A DNA stretch of 64,000 nt from Nereocystis luetkeana (GCA_031213475.1 JARUPZ010000007.1:8303586-8367585); one strand, 5' to 3'; positions 26,014 to 36,539 are shown, counted from the stretch's first letter. Made by a program: numbers and translations. The notes: generated by a model from the letters alone, not told the origin.

Positions 26014-26457
26014 TTGCACCCGATGGTGGCGCAAGGGCCAAGCGCGGCAACCTTCGTGATCGATGGTCCACTGGCCCATCATCTCGATGTCCCTGCTTTG
26101 GAGGCTGGGCAGCGCAATCAGCAGTCGGGGCGGCGTTTTCTAACCGGTGTCGCTAGCGTACAGCAGCCGCCTCGCCTTGGGGGTGAAGAAGGCCGCCGCG
26201 GCACTCGCCACCGCCGCCACCACGGTCGCCAGACGGCTGCGGGCCTCTTTCTTCTTGCGACTCTAGGCACGCATAAACCCTTCCCGGTCTTGGTCGTGGA
26301 AAGTGCGACCGCCACGGCGGAGCAAAATGATTCATCTGTCGCGCGGAGGGCTGTTCTTGGGGCCTCTATAGCCACGGCGCTACAAGTAGTCTCCGAGTCG
26401 CGCCTTCCTGGGGTTGTAACGGGAACGTCTGCGTTTGACGATTCCGCCCCTTACAGG
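26014..26457 (+). CDS. Possible 5' gene fragment with a twin-arginine, plastid-lumen-like presequence
   Basis: Open frame ending in a strong donor (ACAG/GTGAGC at 26457/26458). The last ~80 residues include AAGLFLLATLGTHKPF and then SSVARRAVLGASIATALQ, an Arg-Arg followed by a hydrophobic run as in thylakoid-lumen transit sequences, ending AFDDSAPYR. I could not find the next exon downstream, so it is either a fragment or a chance ORF. The ATG at 26014 is arbitrary, and an acceptor near 26229 (GTCGCCAG) is also possible. Confidence 0.25.
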
Positions 26458-27320
26458 TGAGCTTCTATTTTTATGTTCTCCTCGTCTTTACGTCCCTTCC
26501 TGAGCCTTCGCAGCCTCGTAGGTTGGAGATGTACGAAGTGGGTTTTGAGAATATGTGTCTCGGGTTAATGTTCCTTCTCGTACGACCGGTGTATCCGCGA
26601 ATCATCATTAATCCTTGTTTATATCTACACGCCCCACCAAGGTGGGCTAGTGTGATGGTATTACCCTGGAGTGCCTGTCTAGGCCCAGGATTCAGGATAC
26701 CGATCGCACGGACTGTTGGAAACAGAACCATTCCGAGTAATAATTATATGACAGTCGTGATAGGCCCCTGAAATGAGCAAACAGGCCGTAAGGAACGGGA
26801 AAACCACCCGAAAAGCGAGAAAGTAGTGGCCGATTAGCCAGATTTTGTTCCTGAGCGCATGGACCGATAGTAACGGGAATAGGAATTATAGCATGTAGCA
26901 ATCGCTTTGTAGAAATGATGGGATTCCTAATATGAGCAGGCCGTTGAAAACTGAAAAAAAACGCCCGAAAGCACACGCAACTAGTGGTAGGCCAAGCGTG
27001 TTCCCGATCTCACGGGCGGTTAGAATTGGAACTACGAGGCCGCTTTAGTAATTGTCAATGCTCCTAGATGAGCGGGTTCTCTGGATTGCGCACAAGACAA
27101 AACGTTTGTCGGGGGGGTGAGGGGGGGTCCACTAGCGGAGCCTGATCGGTAGGGAGATCGAGCGCGTTCGCATTGTGTGGATGGGTGGACGAGACGTAAG
27201 CAATGAGAAAGGGCCCGGACCGCCTCTTCCCCCGCCCTCCCCTCACTGCTACGTTAGGTAGGAGTGGGGGGGCGTACGCATACGGGAAGGGGAGGGGGGG
27301 GCGCAGTGCAACAGCCCCCC
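26458..27320. other. Stretch without a recognisable gene
   Basis: Contains a loosely duplicated motif: CCTGAAATGAGCAAACAGGC near 26768 and CCTAATATGAGCAGGCCG near 26925, both followed by AAAACYRMCCGAAA-like text. This is a diverged ~155-bp tandem pair. The G/C-tracts after 27100 lead into the next repeat. Confidence 0.4.
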
Positions 27321-27324
27321 CCCC

Positions 27325-27470
27325 CCCTCTTGGTGCATGCAAGCAATGACTGCCTGGTCGGTGTAAACCCGACGTGCTCCGTCCCGGCATTATAGGGATG
27401 CGAGGGTCTATGGTCATACGACTACGGCTATGCATGATAATGAGTACAACCCCCCCCCCCCCCCCCTCAC
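27325..27470 (-). repeat. Dispersed G-tract repeat family, copy g (5' end only)
   Basis: GACTGCCTGGTCGGTGTAAA, GCTCCGTCCCGGCATTATAG, GGATGCGAGGGTCTATGG, CATGCATGATAATGAGTAC and a run of about 17 C (27450-27467). The only copy in the window outside the ABCC region. Confidence 0.7.
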
Positions 27471-28146
27471 CAATTCGGCTTCATCATACGGATAGTACAA
27501 AGCGAATTTCATGAACGTGGCAACCAAAATGACCAAGTTGAAGAAGAGCAACGCCACGGTAGGGGTGGTGGCTTATTTTCTGAGCTCCTCAACGAGGAGC
27601 TCAATATACTGTAGTATTCTGTCTCTCTACCGTGGGTCATTTAATGTAAGTATTGGATTGGGTGAGGCCTCCTGCGCCGAGCAGGAGGTCCCGTCCGGTA
27701 TTTCCCTCCGCGCTGAGTAAAATGGCGAATCACAAACTCTGCGAGGGGTTAGTACCTGTAAATGATCTGGGTATACAAGCCCTAGAATACTAATCCTACT
27801 GCCGGGTGAGTGGGATGGTCTCAAGAAATGGCGCGGCCAACTCTACTCCGGAGGTTTCGGGAGCGGAAGGAAGAAGTGACCTCGCTCCGATACAAATTCC
27901 GAGACATTGCGATACAATCAATGGTTCCATTATGTGTGCCAAATTTGAGTCCATTAGATCGCCATTTTAATGTAGTATTCTGTCTCTCTACCGTGGGTCA
28001 TTTAATGTAAGTACTGGATTGGATGAGGCCTCCTGCGCCGGCCAGTGGTCCCGCCCATAGTTCGTTACGCCTCCTTTCAGATTGCCTTTGGAGTTGACTG
28101 TTGGTCCGGGGCAGAATTGTCTCAACCAAACTTATATCACCTGAAC

Positions 28147-29080
28147 TCAGTCCTTACCCGCACAAGCCGCAAAGTCCTTTCGGAACCCCGGCGACAACCG
28201 TAGCTCGCTAGCGTCCGCGTAGCTCTGGCCACGTTTGTCCTTGGTACCCCGCACTTGTCCACTCGAGGTAGCCCCGATGTAGTACTTCGCAACTGTCTCT
28301 GTCTTCCAGCCACCAATTTTCATGATCTCGTCCACAGCCGTCACGTCCAGGGATTTGCTGAGCGAGCTTCCCACTTGGAAGGAGTGCATCGTGAAGTGGT
28401 TCGGCAGGTCTGCCATTCGCAGATAGCTTTGCAGGTTCGCCGTCATACGGGTCGCGGAGAGAGAGAGACGACCTCGGCCACCTTCTGCCGTAGCAACGGA
28501 GAAGAGGTGCCCAGTGCTTAAGTCTCACCCAATCCGCTGCGCGGCCGAGGTGTACGCCGTAACCACCTGAAAGGCGCAAATCGCCGGGCAGTCTCGGTCC
28601 GCTAACACTACCACTGCCTCACTAGAGACCCTCAGCGTCTTGCCAAACTGAAAGTGGAAGATCAAACCCTTAGACGCTGGGAGCCTCAAGATGTGCGAAC
28701 CCATGGTAAAGGAAATATCGTAACCCCATACGCATCGAATAGAAAGCCAAAAAATACAGGGCGATATCTCGGGTCAGGGAAATACGCTTTGCCAAAGAGC
28801 TGGCCACCTGAGCGCGCAACCGCATGTCGCTTAGCAGATTTATGAGTTTGTGTTCTAGCATCGGCGCGGCCTGATTGACCTGAACCCCGACCTGCGTCTG
28901 TTCCTCAGATACGAAGGTAAGGTACGAATCTACCAGCGGACTCGAACACGGACTTCCTACCCGGCGGACGGTGTCCCATTCCTCTCCTTACCCGCTTTCT
29001 TTCATCGCCATTTTCAGCTTCGACACAAAACCTTTTCGAATAGACTCGGCCGCGTACCGTTTAGCACACGAAGACCCCGT
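28147..29080 (-). pseudogene. Tyrosine recombinase of the larger YR element; HxxR changed to HxxQ
   Basis: YAAESIRKGFVSKLKMAMKE (near 29040), EEQTQVGVQVNQAAPMLEHK, AKRISLTRDIALYFLAFYSM, a frameshift near 28735, and a second open part with NHFTMHSFQVGSSLSKSL and EIMKIGGWKTETVAKYYIGA. The second catalytic Arg is Gln (CAA; codon region 28375-28386), whereas the sister copy still has CGA. The presumed nucleophilic Tyr is present. Together with the frameshift, this copy should be inactive. Confidence 0.75.
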
Positions 29081-29853
29081 CAGGCACGTACCGTTGCCCG
29101 CGTGGCCCACACCGGGGCAAGACGCTTCATGCACCATCTTGATGCCTTTCCCTTGCGTGTCAAGGAAACAGAGGAAGTAAAGACGTCGTCTGGGGTAGCT
29201 GTTTGCCAACCACGGGACCCTGCCGAAACAACGAGCACAAACGCGTCAAACTCGTCGGCCATCCTGCTTTTTCGGACTTGCCCGGGGCGCCCCTCCATCG
29301 CCGCCTGTACTTGGCGTCGACGTGCTTGCATCTTATCAACATCCACAACCACAGGCACCCACTCCGGATACCGCGGGGCCGGGAATGATCGAACCGGCTG
29401 AGCGCCGCACTTCCAACATAAATTAAACTGTGCAACGTTTTCTTCCTGACACGTAGAACAAAACGCAAACCGAACCAAGTCCCTGGCCGTTGCCGCCCCA
29501 CTGAGAGGTGGACCACCCTGAAAGTGGCTCCCGCCAGTGCCGGTCTGTTTGAAAGAGAACACCAAAGAAAGGGGGACCGTAAGCCTCGGTGAGCGTTCGA
29601 AGACGCCCGAAACAGCGAAATATATGCACGCTACTCTGTGATAGCTGCCCGTCCCTGCGGGGATAGTAGCCGAAATTTGGGCACCCGTTACCCTTTGGTA
29701 CGAAAGTCTAAATCGTATGCTATTTTCCTCCAGCGAGGGCACCGCCAATTCTTGAGTCCACCATCTGGGCTGGGCCACTGAAAGCACCCTTCCGCAGCCA
29801 CTGCGGCCACCTCGATCGACTTCACTGTGGCTAGCTGCACCAAAGGGAACCAA
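29080..29853 (-). pseudogene. Region between RNase H and recombinase, with four-Cys zinc ribbon
   Basis: An open frame of ~257 codons containing RFAFCSTCQEENVAQFNLCW and KCGAQP, i.e. C-x2-C-x10-C-x2-C, a RanBP2/zinc-ribbon-like spacing. It is followed by DEFDAFVLVVSAGSRGWQTA and TPDDVF, which reads as the start of the recombinase N-terminal domain. The reading frame continues from the upstream DIRS-type region through a frameshift near 29.75 kb. Confidence 0.5.
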
Positions 29854-30814
29854 TAGGCCTTAACATCCGGACGAAGGACAACTGCGCGGGCCTCGCATTC
29901 CACCAAGTGTTGCACAATGTGACCTGCCATGATCGGGGGTGGGAAACAAAACCCGAGGGCCGGGACACTGGTACCCGGGACGAGTGAAACGAAGTGCGCG
30001 AACACGTCGGCCCCCACCGAACCAGCACAGTCGTACTGAGAGAAAAAGGGCAGTGCCTCCCCAGTCAGTGGGGAGCGCATCACCGACGCCGTGCATGCCA
30101 TGAGGTCGATGTTAAAAGGGCCCATCGCGTCCCAGACCGCTTGAAACGATGCCGGCGCAATGCGAATGACGGTGTCTCGTGACGGCCGTGAAATGGCATC
30201 TGCGACCTCGTTCTCCGCCGTCGGGATCTACTTCAACAATAGCATGAATCTATACGCCACTTGCAACTCGAACAGCCGCACCAGTAGCGCGTGCGTCTCG
30301 CGGTTCTTCGCACGCCCACGGCTAAAGGCCCCCACCACTGACCGGTTGTCCACGTCTATGAGTACCGCTCGCCGCAACACGTCCGGGTGTCGCGTGCAGA
30401 ATTGTGGAAGGAGATGGTAGAGGGCTTACATCTCCTTCTGGTTGATATGATTTGACAACCAATCCGGTGGGAACACCCCCCCCCCGCGGGGAAGGTGCCC
30501 GGGGCCGTTCTCACCACCCCCCCCCCCCATGCGACAGATAACGCATCTGACGATTCTTTCGTCAAGGCCGCCACGAAATGTCGCGCCCGCTGCCACGGCC
30601 CCTTCTGCGAAGTAGCCGACAAACTAAGCCACAGCTGGAATTCGCCTAGAAGGTCGGCCCTAGAATCTTGCGTAAGGTCGACCATGCACAGAGCGGACTT
30701 TTCAAGCTCCGCGAGCACAACGAACATAACATGCGTCCACAGCGATGCCGGCCGAATAGCCACCGATATGCGCATGCACTTGCCCGCGATACGCTGCTGC
30801 GCACGGAAGGACAT
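29688..30814 (-). pseudogene. RNase H and DIRS-type downstream region
   Basis: RNase H-like features on the minus strand: VDNRSVVGAFSRGRAKNRE (30297-30357) and NEVADAISRPSRD (30175-30215), preceded by an SSDALSVAWGG segment. Next comes FNIDLMACTASVMRSP and PFFSQYDCAGSVGADVFAHF, the segment that follows RNase H in DIRS-group elements. A stop codon and at least two frameshifts interrupt it. Confidence 0.6.
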
Positions 30815-30844
30815 ACCTCCCGCGTCTAAGGCTGCTCGCAGTAG

Positions 30845-31988
30845 CTACTGCAGCTTATCTAGCGTATGCTGTGGAACCCGGAAGGTGGGGGTGTCCGAGT
30901 CGCACAGCATCCCTAGATAGTGTTGCAGCCTAGTCGGCCGGAAGTCGCACTTCTTGGCCGACAGGAACTGACCATACAGGAACGACACCAGTATCGCCAC
31001 GTGTGTGGTCTCCCCTGCTGCCAGCCATTGCTCCCGCGCCGTCTGCCCGTGGGAGGTGAGGAAATTACTCAACCACGAGTCGTCGAGGTACGCCAACGCC
31101 GGGATCCCTTTGGAGCGAAGGCAGGATGCTTTCCCCTCGCTAAGGGTATGGTAGCACCATGGGCTTAAACTGAATCCGAAAGGCAAAACGCACCAACAAT
31201 AATCAATACCACCGTACGAGAAGCAAAAGAGCGGCCAAGCGATGGGGCGCAGAAGAATGCGGTGAAAGGCGGATGTGTCATCCAGCGAAGTCATATAACA
31301 ACCCTTCAAAGCGACGCTAGCCACCCGCGCCCCCGTATCCATTAAAAAATGGACCTTCTTGCACCGCTTATTTAATGGCCTCGCGTCGTAAAAGAGGCAC
31401 GGTTTTGTCTCCTCCGCCGACAATGCCATGACCAAGCGGGGCCGCTGCGGCCCCACGGGGGCTCGGACGCCCGCCCTATTTGACAACACACCCACGATCC
31501 ACGAGGGCTCGTACCTCGTCGTCCACAAACCTGGTGAACCTTGGCGGGATACGGTTGTGAAACACCGCTCCGGGAAATCGGGCGACGTCATATGGGCAGG
31601 CGCTCGACGGACCCCGGTATTCCCTTAGGAGAAGATCGTGAAGATCCACTCCGTCGCGTAAGTACAACAACAGCGTGTCCCGAAGCGGGTGCTCTTCGAG
31701 GATGATGTCGTGCCAGAAGCCTACATTCCGGCGCACGAACCCCGGCGCGAATTGGTTCCCATCCCCCCCCGCATTCCATATCGGAGAATCCCACGAAATA
31801 CGCCGTAGGAGACCCTGCAAGGGGTCACGAGTGACGTCTGCCACGGGCGGCCACACTCCCGAGGCAGGCAGGGCTCCCGTGCGCGCCCACTCGCGTTCGT
31901 CGGTATCCAAGGGGAGCGTGGGGAGAAGAACGGACCGCACGTGTGCGTGGCGTCGATCAAGGCGATGGATCCAACCGTCGGCGATCAC
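30845..31988 (-). pseudogene. Reverse transcriptase of the larger YR element
   Basis: The 31476-31988 part gives the RT N-terminal region (FRRISWDSPIWN, NRIPPRFTRFVDDEVRALVD) and ends at a TAG. The 30845-31591 part carries PCLFYDARPLNKRCKK, MTSLDDTSAFHRILL (motif A Asp), LPFGFSLSPWCYH (motif B) and ALAYLDDSW (YLDD catalytic motif, ~31079-31090). A frameshift joins the parts near 31.48 kb. Confidence 0.75.
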
Positions 31989-32051
31989 CTACAGCGCGCC
32001 GTGGGGGGAAAGAGGTGAGGATACCCATATAATATATATATACGGAGTATC

Positions 32052-32366
32052 CTATAGCGCAAAAGGAAACCTCGCGAAACGCGCGTGTATCCTTAATTGA
32101 GGTAATCGGATCAACGAGGGGCAGAGCTCTGCCACCCTGGTACGGAGTAAGTAAATCTTTGCCAGCAGGCGTCGTATACAGAATGATGTATCGCGCCATA
32201 CGCAGCCCCGCGAAGACACGCGTGACAACATTGGTGAGGTAATCGATTCAACGAGGGGCAGAATTCTGCCCCCCTTGGTACAAAGCAAGTAAATCTTTGT
32301 AAGGAAGCGTCGCTCCGACTCCAAGAGGATCCCCGAGGACCGGAGCAGGTCGACGACGTGTCCCAC
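32052..32366 (-). repeat. ~128-bp tandem duplication inside the RT leader of the YR element
   Basis: GAGGTAATCGGATCAACGAG with GGGGCAGAGCTCTGCC at ~32098 recurs as GAGGTAATCGATTCAACGAG with GGGGCAGAATTCTGCC at ~32236, each followed by AGTAAATCTTTG. The minus strand stays partly open through it (MGHVVDLLRSSGILLESERR at the right end). Confidence 0.65.
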
Positions 32367-33094
32367 TAACAGTCTGGTGGCTTCCGCCTCACGGTAGTAT
32401 CATCCCACGGTGGGGGTTGGTTGCGCTTTTTGGCTCAACATTTTTATTTCCCCGTTTGAGCTCCTCATCACGTAAGCAACAACTACCCCTACCGGTTACG
32501 AGTATTATAGCCAGGTTCTCCCCACTGTTTATAAGCGGTCTGGTACCTTGCTATCCCGTCTACCGTCTCCGTCCTGCATTCGTCAACTATGCCCCGACCC
32601 CGGAGAGGATGTGTCAGACAATACGAAACAAGCAAAGCAGACTCGTCATCCACCTACGTCACACGACTCCTTTCGTAAGGACAAGAAGCAAGAAAGATTA
32701 AGCAATAAAATGAAAATCACGGATGATCGAGCGCACAATGAAAAAAAAGACAAACGAAGACCACGTTCGAACCAGCAGCACCAGTTGGCAACTCGAGTAG
32801 CATAGACATGCTCAACTTTCTATTAAAAGTCGGCCTGATGCCTTGCTAACTTGTCTGCCATCTCTTTCCTACTTTGGTCCACCGCGGTTTCCCATCTACT
32901 CTTCCTGCTGCCCCCCCTCTCCGTATTCCCTTCGTTGGGTTTTCTTCCACTCCTCTTGATGCCCCCCCTCCCCCCATTCTCTTGGGCACCATCTACGGCG
33001 TATGCGCGGTGCTATCTACTCAGATGTGCATCATCCTCGTGGTTGAGCTGCGTGAAGAAACTGCGCATAAATCATGCTTCAGGTGATGTATTGG

Positions 33095-33225
33095 TAAAAT
33101 GGCGATCCAATCCATGGACTCAAATTTGACACAAATAATGGAACCATGTATTATATCGAAATGTCTCGGAATTTTGTATCGAAGTGAGGTTACTTCTTCC
33201 TTTCGCTCACGAAATCTTGTACGTT
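33095..33225 (+). repeat. 5' terminal (A) repeat of a YR element, plus orientation
   Basis: TAAAATGGCGATCCAATCC, then GACTCAAATTTGACAC, AATAATGGAACCATG, TGTCTCGGAATTTTGTATCG and TTACTTCTTCCTTTCGCTC. About 85% identical by eye to the reverse complement of 27838-27971, and weakly to 20560-20734. It precedes a gag-like ORF on the plus strand. Confidence 0.7.
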
Positions 33226-33263
33226 TTACGAATCGGTCGCGAAAGTCTTGAGAGTATTGAAGG

Positions 33264-33698
33264 ATGCCGCGAACCACGCGCTCAACACCGACCCTCTCAG
33301 CAGCCGCGGTGGCCGCTAACGCGTCAGCCCCGGTCCCGGCGTTGCCCATGGAGGCTCCGCGTTCTAACCCAACCTGGGCGTCGGCGGCCTGGATAGACGC
33401 TTCCACGCCGCTGGAGCATATGCCCTGCTTCAAGCAAGGGGCCTTGGGAGCAGGTGCGGTGCTGGACCTCACCCGTGTCTTCCTGGCTACGGGCAGCAGC
33501 TGTGCGGTGGGTTCGTGGCACGAGGTTGCGTACGCGCTCGGCGGTTTGGCTTCCAAGGTGCCCCCCCGTCCGGGCTCTGACACATGGCCCCAAGTACTGG
33601 AGGCCGCAGAAAGGATGGCCCCCTCCGCTCGGGCCGCACTCGCGCAAAACAGAACTAACTGCCTGAACTGTCGGTATAACTCGTACGCACCTACGTAA
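33264..33698 (+). CDS. gag-like ORF1 of a YR element, intact 144 codons
   Basis: ATG to TAA without interruption, Ala/Pro-rich. Conserved with the degraded copy at 20210-20560: STPLEHMPCFKQGALGAGAV, FLATGSSCAVGSWHE, TWPQVLEAAERMA; ends NCLNCRYNSYAPT. It directly follows the A repeat, the position of ORF1 in DIRS/PAT elements. It points away from the RT-recombinase body on its left, so the head of the element is inverted relative to the body or belongs to a second truncated copy. Function inferred from position only. Confidence 0.55.
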   Translation: MPRTTRSTPTLSAAAVAANASAPVPALPMEAPRSNPTWASAAWIDASTPLEHMPCFKQGALGAGAVLDLTRVFLATGSSCAVGSWHEVAYALGGLASKVPPRPGSDTWPQVLEAAERMAPSARAALAQNRTNCLNCRYNSYAPT

Positions 33699-33797
33699 TA
33701 ATATTAATAGTAGGTCGTAATGATCGATACGGCTCGGCCAAGAGGCTATACGGCAGGAGGGACAAGAGGTATCCCCCAACTATTTTTTAATACAATA

Positions 33798-33812
33798 CTG
33801 CTGTTGTTGGGG

Positions 33813-33844
<32 letters not shown>
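33798..33844. repeat. (TTG)n microsatellite with shared 3' flank
   Basis: TTG/TTGTTG tract followed by TTCACATCAAACAAATCG and CTTTCTACCC. The flank resembles 37688-37770 (TTCACATTAAACCGTTC, CTACCCGTCGACATCCAGC) and 42080-42160 (CCTGTCGACATCCAGCACA). At 37902-37949 an (AAC)n tract lies on the other side. This is a dispersed, degenerate repeat. Confidence 0.6.
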
Positions 33845-33846
<2 letters not shown>

Positions 33847-34517
33847 CTTCACATCAAACAAATCGTCCTTTCTACCCAGCTTCATCAGTACACCCAGTGT
33901 CCGTCCTGATGCCTCATCCTAGAGAGATACTGAATCTGTGGTCACAGACAATGAGACAGAAGGTAACAAAAAAATAAAAAATAAAAAATACCTGGTAATC
34001 GCTAATTCAAGTGTCAAGCAAGTGATTTACCAGCGTACCGGGTACGAGAACACAACGACACAAGCAAGACCAGAAAATAAGAACAAAAATACCATAAAAA
34101 AAACTGAATTGAAACAGAGTACAAATGATTCAAGGGCTTCAGAAAGGCTGCTATTAGCAATAATACACGGAAAGCGACGTACTCAGGAAGGACAGATATC
34201 TGCTGCACGGACGAAGCAACACCAAGGAGAGGAATATACAGGCAAAAGTCTGTAAGAGCTAGTCGAACCGATACCTTGCCACCAGTTCTATCACTTCGTT
34301 TCTGCATTCGTCGACAGCTGTAGTATCAGTACGGCTGCCCCTCCCCCCCCCCCCCTCCCCCCCTCCCCTTGTCGCCGTTCTTGGCGTCCGCTAGAGCAGA
34401 AGAACGAAATGTCCTCGGGAAAAAAACGGCGGCAGACGTGCTTCCATGTGTTTTGTTGTCGGGACTTTTTTTTGTGTTTTGTGGGCAGTGCAACACAGGT
34501 GGTATGGAGCTCCTTAA

Positions 34518-34859
34518 GTGAGGAGCTTCAGAAAAAGAAGGGTGAACCTCTATCGTAGAACGCCTCACACCACAAACTTCTCCTACGGACCATTGATTGG
34601 CTTCCAGCGCCGACAACGCACCGACGACCTCATGTCGTACGCAAAGGCCCTCAAAAAGGCACAATGCGAGAGCGCTGAGACGACCATCCGCAAACGACAA
34701 CTCCTCTTTGCGGGGGCCGTACAGCGGACGACCAATGAGCGGCTGGCACGTCGGATGATGTTTGGGACGATGACTGGTGGGGAAAACTCCCGTGAGTGTG
34801 CCAAAGCGACAGCACTTTTTGTTTCCTCCTTCATACCGGACTTTGTCGCTGAAGGTTGA
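34518..34859 (+). pseudogene. Non-LTR retrotransposon, C-terminal segment (plus)
   Basis: YGPLIGFQRRQRTDDLMSYA, KALKKAQCESAETTIRKRQL, LFAGAVQRTTNERLARRMMF and GTMTGG. This is the segment found after the RT in many LINE-like ORFs of algae, oomycetes and fungi (a Ser-Tyr-Ala stretch, then RRR.LFAG...R...RLP.R..FG). It runs into the left arm of the hairpin at 34786. Confidence 0.6.
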
Positions 34860-35123
34860 AAATATGGTTCCAGGCGCTTGAATTTTCGGTTTCTTGTACT
34901 GAAGCCAAGTAAGTTTTTCTGCTGTAGAACGAGAGCTGGAGGAACCCAGAAGTCGTAACGAGTACGTTCCTCCTTCTCGTTCTACAGCAGAAAAAAATAT
35001 TTGGCTACAGTACAAGAAACCGAAAATTCAAGCGCCTGGAACCACATTTTCGACCTTCGGCAACAAGGTCCGGTATGAAGGAGGAAACGAAAAGTGCTGT
35101 CGCTTTGGCACACTCACGGGAGT
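34786..35123. repeat. Long hairpin: 158-bp inverted arms, 22-bp loop
   Basis: The left arm (34786-34943, beginning ACTCCCGTGAGTGTGCCAAA) is the reverse complement of the right arm (34966-35123, ending CACTCACGGGAGT), with a handful of mismatches. Internal landmarks GGTTCCAGGCGCTTGAATTT and TCTGCTGTAGAACGAGA occur in both arms. Confidence 0.9.
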
Positions 35124-35469
35124 GCACCAAGGAGCTCATATATATCCGGTCTGCCAAATTTTGGCTCCATGGAAACGTTCGGAGCTAGAGCAGAAAAACG
35201 ACATGTTTGTCCTCGGGAAAAAAACGGCGGCAGACACGTGCTTCCATGTGCTTTGTTGTCGGGACTTTTGGCAATATCAGTTTTTTTTTGTGGGCAGCGC
35301 AACACAGGTAGGTGATACCTCATCACCCGAAAGCTGACTTCAGCAAAAAACAAATTGATCCCCGATGGATAATCCCATGACCCAGTATACAAAACCGTCA
35401 TTTTTGGAAACAAGATTGGCATTCCGACGATTTTGGGTTATTATGGAACCCCGTCTTTCAGAAAACATT

Positions 35470-35760
35470 TTAGCGGAAATGTGCTATACCTCTATCGTAG
35501 AGCGCGTCGTGTGCCGTTCGGAGTTCAGCGAAGTGCTCCTGACCAAGAGTCCACGTCACCCACCCGTACAGCAGGGTCTCCATCACCTCGGCCTTTAGTA
35601 TGCGCACTTTTAAAGTGAACGGGGCATCCCCCATCCCTATCATTAGGTCCCGGTTGAACCGATTGTGGCATGCCCATGCAAGTCGGATCCGTTGTGTGAT
35701 CTCTGGTATAATGCCAGCGCTTTTGCGACAAGACCGCCCAGGCACAAAAACTATATCGTC
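35470..35760 (-). pseudogene. Non-LTR retrotransposon, post-RT segment (minus)
   Basis: ITQRIRLAWACHNRFNRDL, DAPFTLKVRILKAEVMETLL, YGWVTWTLGQEHFAELRTAH. This matches the region just after the RT domain of LINE-like elements (R.RLAW..F...L, LK..L..A.V...LLYG...W). It faces the plus-strand segment at 34518-34859 across the hairpin, as expected for an inverted 3' end. Confidence 0.65.
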
Positions 35761-36141
35761 TGTCTAAACCTCTGTCTAGGGTGCCTGATTCGGTCTCCGC
35801 AGCAGCATGGTCTCTGTTCTCTTTTCGGATACGGTGAGGTCTACTGCTTCGAAAACGGTCACAGTGACGGTCATCATATTCGCAAGGCCTTGCGCCGACT
35901 TAGACACGATGCCTGCCTGCATCGTCCACGTACAGCCTACCCCACATACATACTGCCCTCTGTACGCAAGTTAGTGGGTCAACCTACACCCCGTCCTCGC
36001 CGAGGTCCTCCTCGAGGTGACCCAAGCCCCTCGAAATATCTGGGTCTGTATATTTATATATATACAGTAGTGCGCGACATACATGTGGTGGGTGTTACGA
36101 ATTTAAGCCTTAATTTTTACGTTTCTTAGTATTTACAACTA

Positions 36142-36248
36142 TTACGGGGGGGGCCATAGTTGACAGGACCAAATATTGTTGGTAAAAATGGTTAAACATA
36201 TAGGTTTTTATGTATACCATAGGTCCTGTTAACTATGGTCCCCCGTAA
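36142..36248. mobile_element. 107-bp MITE with ~28-bp terminal inverted repeats
   Basis: Left end TTACGGGGGGGGCCATAGTT then GACAGGACC; right end GGTCCTGTTAACTATGGTC then CCCCGTAA. Interior AT-rich, non-coding. The target duplication is unclear. Confidence 0.75.
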
Positions 36249-36539
36249 TAAGCATTTGTGCTGACCTTCGAGGAGAAATAAAAATTAGAAATCGAGAAGG
36301 GCAATGGGGTCGGCAACTGAGAATCTACAAGAATGTACAACGGCCCGGAAGAATAAGAAACTGCCGAAACGCCTCTCAAGGCCGCACCAGGCACCCAACC
36401 AAGCTGTCTCCTCCCCAAAATCGACCTGACAGCTGATCTAGTGAAATACTGTACCGGTATAAAATAGTGTACCGGGTAATCCAGTACCTGGTACGTTTTA
36501 TCCGAAAAATGTAGGTGAAAAAAAAACATTAGAGAGGCT

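Larger units (their letters stand above)
27611..32366 (-). mobile_element. DIRS/PAT-like tyrosine-recombinase retrotransposon body with split direct repeats
   Basis: Minus-strand order: RT N-terminal region, RT, RNase H, a DIRS-type post-RNase H region, zinc ribbon and tyrosine recombinase, then terminal blocks B1 (28085-27972), A2 (27971-27838) and B2 (27700-27611). B1 and B2 share 69 bp (27972-28040 and 27611-27679) with about two differences. A2 matches the 5' terminal sequence seen at 33095-33225. B1-A2-B2 is the split-direct-repeat layout known from PAT/Ngaro-type elements. The 5' end is disrupted beyond 32.0 kb. Frameshifts throughout. Confidence 0.75.
34390..35310. repeat. ~120-bp direct repeats flanking the hairpin region
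   Basis: CTAGAGCAGAAGAACGAAAT with CGGGAAAAAAACGGCGGCAG at 34390-34507 is repeated as CTAGAGCAGAAAAACGACAT with the same CGGGAAAAAAACGGCGGCAG at 35187-35310. Both are followed by GTGCTTCCATGTG and GTTGTCGGGAC. Confidence 0.75.
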
